From: Nostoc sp. CHAB 5715
GTDB taxonomy: Bacteria; Cyanobacteriota; Cyanobacteriia; Cyanobacteriales; Nostocaceae
DNA: 5,300 nucleotides
Direction of reading: 5' to 3'
NCBI RefSeq assembly: GCF_020829685.1
Contig: NZ_JAIVFR010000522.1
Span: 1 to 5,300 of the forward strand
Shown here: piece after piece, positions 5,175-5,300 of the stretch
Numbering within the stretch: position 1 is the stretch's first letter
Layout: each line of letters begins with the position of its first letter
Translations under genes and position numbers: made by a program
Notes under the pieces: generated by a model
The model's database searches: none
What the model was told of the DNA's origin: nothing
Seen by the model: the letters and a program-made list of their open reading frames with translations, nothing else

Positions 5175-5300
5175 CAGGGCTATTTCGTTCTAGACATAAA
5201 CCGCCCAGAACTGAAGTTCCTCTCTTATAGTCCAAGTCCACGCTTAGTGGACTAAAAGCCTTTCTTAGTCCACTAAGCGTGGACTTTTGCTATTAGCCTC
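5175..5300. mobile_element. Multi-hairpin MITE-like element, copy 2, cut by the window edge
   Basis: It begins CAGGGCTATTTCGTTCTAG and follows the reverse complement of the 3265-3431 element nearly throughout, so the two copies lie in opposite orientation. About 44 bp of the far end should lie beyond the window. It contains a perfect 22-bp inverted repeat, 5234-5255 against 5265-5286, over a 9-base spacer. Each arm can also fold alone (AGTCCAC/GTGGACT at 5235-5253 and 5267-5285). The base before it ends the string CCAGTTTAG (5166-5174), the predicted left half of a 9-bp target duplication. It begins 37 bp upstream of the nuclease start codon. Confidence 0.85.

Noticed and set aside
3265..5300. 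Composite transposon carrying the two nuclease genes
   Set aside because: Copy 1 has its own perfect 9-bp duplication on both sides, which indicates that it inserted by itself.

Overview
The window looks like accessory chromosome from a filamentous, probably Nostoc-type, cyanobacterium. The signs are two HIP1 octamers (GCGATCGC) inside the first gene, Uma2 endonuclease-like genes, a transmembrane pentapeptide-repeat protein, and several families of short inverted-repeat elements of the kind common in cyanobacterial intergenic DNA. The genus is an inference from style, not a match.

Layout. (1) 1-1072, plus strand: the 3' part of a membrane pentapeptide-repeat protein whose frame is open to the left edge. 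(2) 1082-1184: a 93-bp miniature element with a 5-bp target duplication, between two convergent genes. (3) 1191-1805, minus: an Uma2-family PD-(D/E)XK nuclease. (4) 1806-2403, no gene: a 21-bp tandem array, a 121-bp hairpin-rich element abutting its last unit, and a 70-bp palindrome. (5) 2404-3073, minus: a secreted RTX-type calcium-binding protein gene broken by one frameshift. (6) 3074-3653, no gene: two more miniature elements with perfect target duplications of 6 and 9 bp. (7) 3654-4268, minus: a second Uma2 gene, about half identical to the first. (8) 4346-4505: another miniature element, whose flanking duplication carries the stop codon of the next gene. (9) 4508-5137, minus: a small PD-(D/E)XK nuclease-like protein of the cyanobacterial 'restriction endonuclease subunit R' type. 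(10) 5175 to the end: a second, inverted copy of the 3265-3431 element, cut by the window edge.

The four genes after the first all lie on the minus strand. The nuclease gene and the second Uma2 gene would have been about 70 bp apart before the element inserted, so they may once have been co-transcribed. No conserved pathway links the genes. I see no clear new defence system. The most striking content is the density of small non-autonomous elements: six TIR-bounded elements plus one palindrome in about 4.2 kb. Five have flanking duplications that can be read directly, and two sit within a few bases of a stop codon. The sequence also predicts the 9 bp that should lie just beyond the right window edge after the last element. 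No rRNA, tRNA or CRISPR array was recognised.
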